6,387 nucleotides of DNA from Actinomycetota bacterium (GTDB taxonomy: Bacteria; Actinomycetota; Thermoleophilia; Gaiellales; Gaiellaceae): positions 1 to 6,387 of the forward strand of contig JACDGR010000206.1 of assembly GCA_013821525.1 (NCBI GenBank). The letters run 5' to 3'. The notes under the pieces were generated by a model. The model ran no database searches. It worked only from the letters and a program-made list of their open reading frames with translations, and was not told where the DNA came from. The position numbers and the translations under genes were made by a program. This document shows, piece by piece, positions 5,737-6,387 of the stretch. The number at the start of each line of letters is the position of its first letter. Positions within the stretch are counted from its first letter, which is position 1.

Positions 5737-6387
5737 TCAAATGGTATCGCTGCGGTAGGAGAGGCCCACCCGCTCGGCGCGGCCCTCGCGGACGAGCCGC
5801 TCGAGGTGCGCGAGCGATTCCGCGGTCGCGAAACGCCTGAGGGTCGGCGGAAGATCCCGCTCGAAGAGCGAGAGTGACACCTCGTAGGCGGATTTCGGAT
5901 CGGCGGTCAGCGCCGCCGCGGTGCCGTCGAGCCGCTCGCGGTGATGCTCCAGGATCTCGCGGGCGCGGCCCGCAGGATCCTCAATCGGCTCCTTGTGACC
6001 GGCGTAGGCGATCCGCGGTGCCAGCTCGACGATGCGCTGCAGCGTCTCGAGATAGTCGCCGAGCGGGTCCGGGCGCGAGTTGGGATAGAGCCCGATCGCA
6101 GGCGTGATGCCCTGCAGGATCGTGTCGCCTGCGATCAGCACCCCGTCGCGCAGCAGCACGATGTGACCGTCGGCGTGGCCGCGGAGCACCTCGACCCGCC
6201 ACCCGTCGAGCTCGTCCCCGCGCTCGAGCAGCTCCGGGTCTCGCACCCAGTGGACGGCCGCCAGGAGCCGCTCGGAATCGCGCATCTGCCCCTCGAGCTC
6301 AGCGTCCGGCATGCCGTGCGCCTGCCAGTAGGCGAGGAAGCGCTGCGGGTCGCGCTCACCCCAAGCTGCCACGCACTGGGCGTAGTC
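5737..6387 (-). CDS. Metallo-beta-lactamase-fold hydrolase, C-terminal part (5' end off the window)
   Basis: The frame is open to the window edge, and 216 residues are visible. The GTG at 6372 is in frame but need not be the start, because DYAQC lies in frame before it and the zinc motif HXHXDH expected near the N-terminus is missing, so it must lie beyond the edge. The visible half contains the other metal positions, counted from the first visible codon: H71 in GHADGH, D88 in IAGDT and H131 in AGHKEP. The stretch GITPAIGLYPNSRPDPLGDYLETL between the last two, and the helical C-terminal segment with ERLVREGRAERV, fit hydroxyacylglutathione-hydrolase-like or LACTB2-like proteins with a winged-helix-like C-terminal domain. 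The substrate cannot be named: thioesters and RNA are both known for this superfamily. The TGA at 5737-5739 comes two bases before the pdxT ATG, so this gene is probably in the same transcript. Nothing looks broken in the visible part. Confidence 0.88.
   Translation of the reverse strand, partial: DYAQCVAAWGERDPQRFLAYWQAHGMPDAELEGQMRDSERLLAAVHWVRDPELLERGDELDGWRVEVLRGHADGHIVLLRDGVLIAGDTILQGITPAIGLYPNSRPDPLGDYLETLQRIVELAPRIAYAGHKEPIEDPAGRAREILEHHRERLDGTAAALTADPKSAYEVSLSLFERDLPPTLRRFATAESLAHLERLVREGRAERVGLSYRSDTI

Noticed and set aside
5738..5740. TTG as the start of pdxT
   Set aside because: It is possible, but the ATG six bases downstream gives the normal PdxT N-terminus and no ribosome binding site favours the TTG.
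4988..5758. A plus-strand open frame opposite yebC and pdxT
   Set aside because: It shows no domain character; both minus-strand genes are certain and carry full motifs.

Overview
The window looks like a chromosomal piece of a high-GC actinobacterium. The codons are strongly GC-ending, start codons include GTG and TTG, and the core order pdxT - yebC - ruvC - ruvA - ruvB is typical of Actinomycetota. The DUF1206 protein and the style of the GAF-like ORF suggest a deep-branching class such as Thermoleophilia, but that is only an impression and no rRNA or marker here settles it.

Almost everything lies on the minus strand as one tightly packed run read from 6387 down to about 438. In order of transcription it holds: the C-terminal part of a metallo-beta-lactamase-fold hydrolase (cut by the window edge); pdxT (glutaminase subunit of PLP synthase); yebC (ribosome/translation or regulatory factor); an 88-nt gap with inverted repeats; a DUF1206 six-helix membrane protein; a PAP2-type membrane phosphatase; ruvC, ruvA and ruvB (the complete Holliday-junction resolvasome); and a short GAF-like ORF that seems to have lost its frame near its end. 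Most junctions are overlaps or gaps of a few bases (ATGA, GTGA and a 14-nt overlap), which suggests translational coupling. The one real break is the gap before the DUF1206 gene, which also has the best ribosome binding site in the window.

On the plus strand, positions 2-508 hold the C-terminal part of a polytopic membrane protein of unknown function. It runs tail to tail into the end of the GAF-like ORF.

Functionally, RuvA and RuvB drive branch migration and RuvC cuts the junction, completing recombinational repair. PdxT supplies ammonia to PdxS (not in this window) for vitamin B6 synthesis. YebC acts in translation or regulation. The DUF1206 and PAP2 genes are membrane proteins inserted between yebC and ruvC, and their link to the neighbours is unknown. 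I see no CRISPR array, insertion sequence, tRNA, rRNA or convincing new defence system. The points most worth checking are the frame break and apparent shortening of the GAF-like ORF, and the membrane-gene pair inside the yebC-ruv locus.
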